Positions 62,890-64,000 of a stretch of DNA of 64,000 nt are shown one piece after another. Position 1 is the first letter of the stretch; every line of letters begins with the position of its first letter. This DNA comes from Terebella lapidaria (taxonomy: Eukaryota; Annelida; Polychaeta; Terebellida; Terebellidae). The translations under genes were made by a program, and so were the position numbers. The stretch lies in the NCBI GenBank assembly GCA_949152475.1, contig OX424564.1, forward strand, positions 8,308,001-8,372,000. The letters are read 5' to 3'. Under the pieces are notes generated by a model. It did no database searches and was not told where the DNA came from. It worked only from the letters and a program-made list of their open reading frames with translations.

Positions 62890-64000
62890 TCAACATACCC
62901 CTAAGACATATTTGCCTAGTGTCACGAGTCCGAAAATAACGACCGTTTCGCTCTATGACAAACCGTTTCCGAGATATCGAAGAAAACGAAAAATGCCGAC
63001 TCAGCAGAAAAATTCAAGGTCAAGGTAAAAGGTCATCCCTAATACCCTTAAGACATGTTTGTCTAGGTCGACGAGTCCGAAAATAATGTCCGTTTCGGTC
63101 TACGACGCACCGTTTCCGAGATATCCAAGAAAACGAAAAATGCTGACTCGGCAAAAAAATTTCGGGTCAAGGTCAAAGTTCATCCATAATACCCTTCAGA
63201 CATGTTTGTCTAGGGTGACGAGTCCGAAAATAACGTCCGCTTCGCTCTACGACACACCGTTTCCAAGATATTGAAGAAAACGAAAAATGCCGACTCAGCA
63301 AAAAAAATTCGGGTCAAGGTCAAAGTTCATCCATAATACCCTTTAGACATGTTTGTCTAGGTCGACGAGTCCGAAAATAACGTCCGTTTCGCTCTACGGT
63401 GCACCGTTTCCGAGATATCGACGAAAACGAAAAATGCCGACTCGGCAAAAAAATTTCAGGTGAAGGTCAAAGTTCATCCATAATACCCCTTAGACATGTT
63501 TGTCTAGGTCGACGAGTCCGAAAATGACGTCCGTTTCGCTCTACGACGCACCATTTCCGAGATATCGAAGAAAACGAATAATGCCGACTCGGCAAAGAAA
63601 ATTCCGGTCAAGGTCAAAGTTCATCCATAATACCCTTTAGACATGTTTGTCTAGGGTGACGAATCCAAAAATAAAGTCCGTTTCGCTCTATGACGCACCG
63701 TTCCCGAGATATCGACGAAAATGAAAAATGCCGACTCGGCAAAAAAATTTCCAGTCAAGGTCAAAGTTCATCCATAATACAATTTAGACATGTTTGTCTA
63801 GGTCGACGAGTCGAAAATAACGTCCGTTTCGCTCTACGACGCACCGTTTCCATGTTATCGAAGAAAACGAAAAATGTCGACTTCAAGGTCAAGGTCAAAG
63901 GTCATCTGTAATACCCTTAAGACATATTTGTCTAGGTCGACGAGTCCGAAAATGACGTCCGTTTCGCTCTACGACGCACCGTTTCCATGTTATCGAAGAA
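62890..64000 (+). repeat. 147-bp satellite array, running off the window
   Basis: The gacat(g/a)tttg(t/c)ctag anchor recurs at 62905, 63052, 63199, 63346, 63493, 63640 and 63787 (exactly 147 bp each), then 63921 after a 13-bp deletion. Each unit holds gacgagtccgaaaataacg, tccgtttcgctctacgac, cgagatatcgaagaaaacga and, in six units, ggtcaaagttcatccataat. Copies differ at scattered single positions. Most copies have an in-frame stop, so it is not coding. Confidence 0.95.

Noticed and set aside
1-64000. tRNA, rRNA, CRISPR arrays
   Set aside because: No cloverleaf with T-loop consensus, no rRNA-like conserved blocks, and the tandem repeats lack CRISPR spacer structure.

Overview
This window is nuclear DNA of a metazoan invertebrate. 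Genes are split into many short exons with GT-AG introns, the intergenic DNA is AT-rich, and several classes of non-autonomous DNA transposons, minisatellites and a satellite array are present. The abundance of acatgtac-type and accggt-type simple words suggests a marine lophotrochozoan, perhaps a mollusc, but the sequence does not settle the phylum. Nothing here is bacterial or viral.

Six conserved protein genes and one less familiar one were recovered by joining exons with matching phases. They are CENP-T, the centromere histone-fold protein (+, 1-2717, 5' end outside the window); RBFA, the mitochondrial ribosome-binding factor A (-, 4402-3014, N-terminus not found); DDX47, a nucleolar DEAD-box helicase (+, 11468-12802, one exon); a secreted cysteine-rich protein built of EB/EGF-like modules (+, 21400-24281); TCF25/NULP1 (-, 33050-25213, 17 coding exons, 669 aa); NUDT19, a Nudix CoA diphosphatase (-, 36963-35052); and the start of a CAS-family adaptor related to BCAR1/NEDD9 (+, from 39131, SH3 exon at 59175-59420, continuing beyond the window).

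Layout: CENP-T and RBFA converge and have back-to-back poly(A) signals. RBFA and DDX47 are divergent, separated by 4.4-11.4 kb of foldback and MITE-like DNA. From 13.6 to 17.9 kb there is a cluster of a GGTTACCGG-type repeat family, also present inside CENP-T intron 3 and at 57.3-58.9 kb. From 18.65 to 21.29 kb there is a 65-bp GC-rich minisatellite, immediately upstream of the cysteine-rich gene. That gene and TCF25 converge. TCF25 introns hold a pogo-like element with TA duplications and an hAT-like element with an 8-bp duplication. NUDT19 lies head-to-head with the CAS gene, whose 5' region contains two alternative ATG-bearing first exons and a 20-kb intron. The window ends inside a satellite of exactly 147-bp period.

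The genes do not form one pathway. DDX47 and RBFA both act in small-subunit rRNA/ribosome maturation (nucleolar and mitochondrial), and TCF25 acts in ribosome quality control, but this looks like coincidence. CENPT, BCAR1 and TCF25 all lie on human chromosome 16q, so the block may preserve ancient linkage. I found no clear new biological system. The most notable signals are the 147-bp satellite carrying nuclear-receptor DR1-like sites, the alternative ATG first exons of the CAS gene, several long hairpins, and the higher-order minisatellite.
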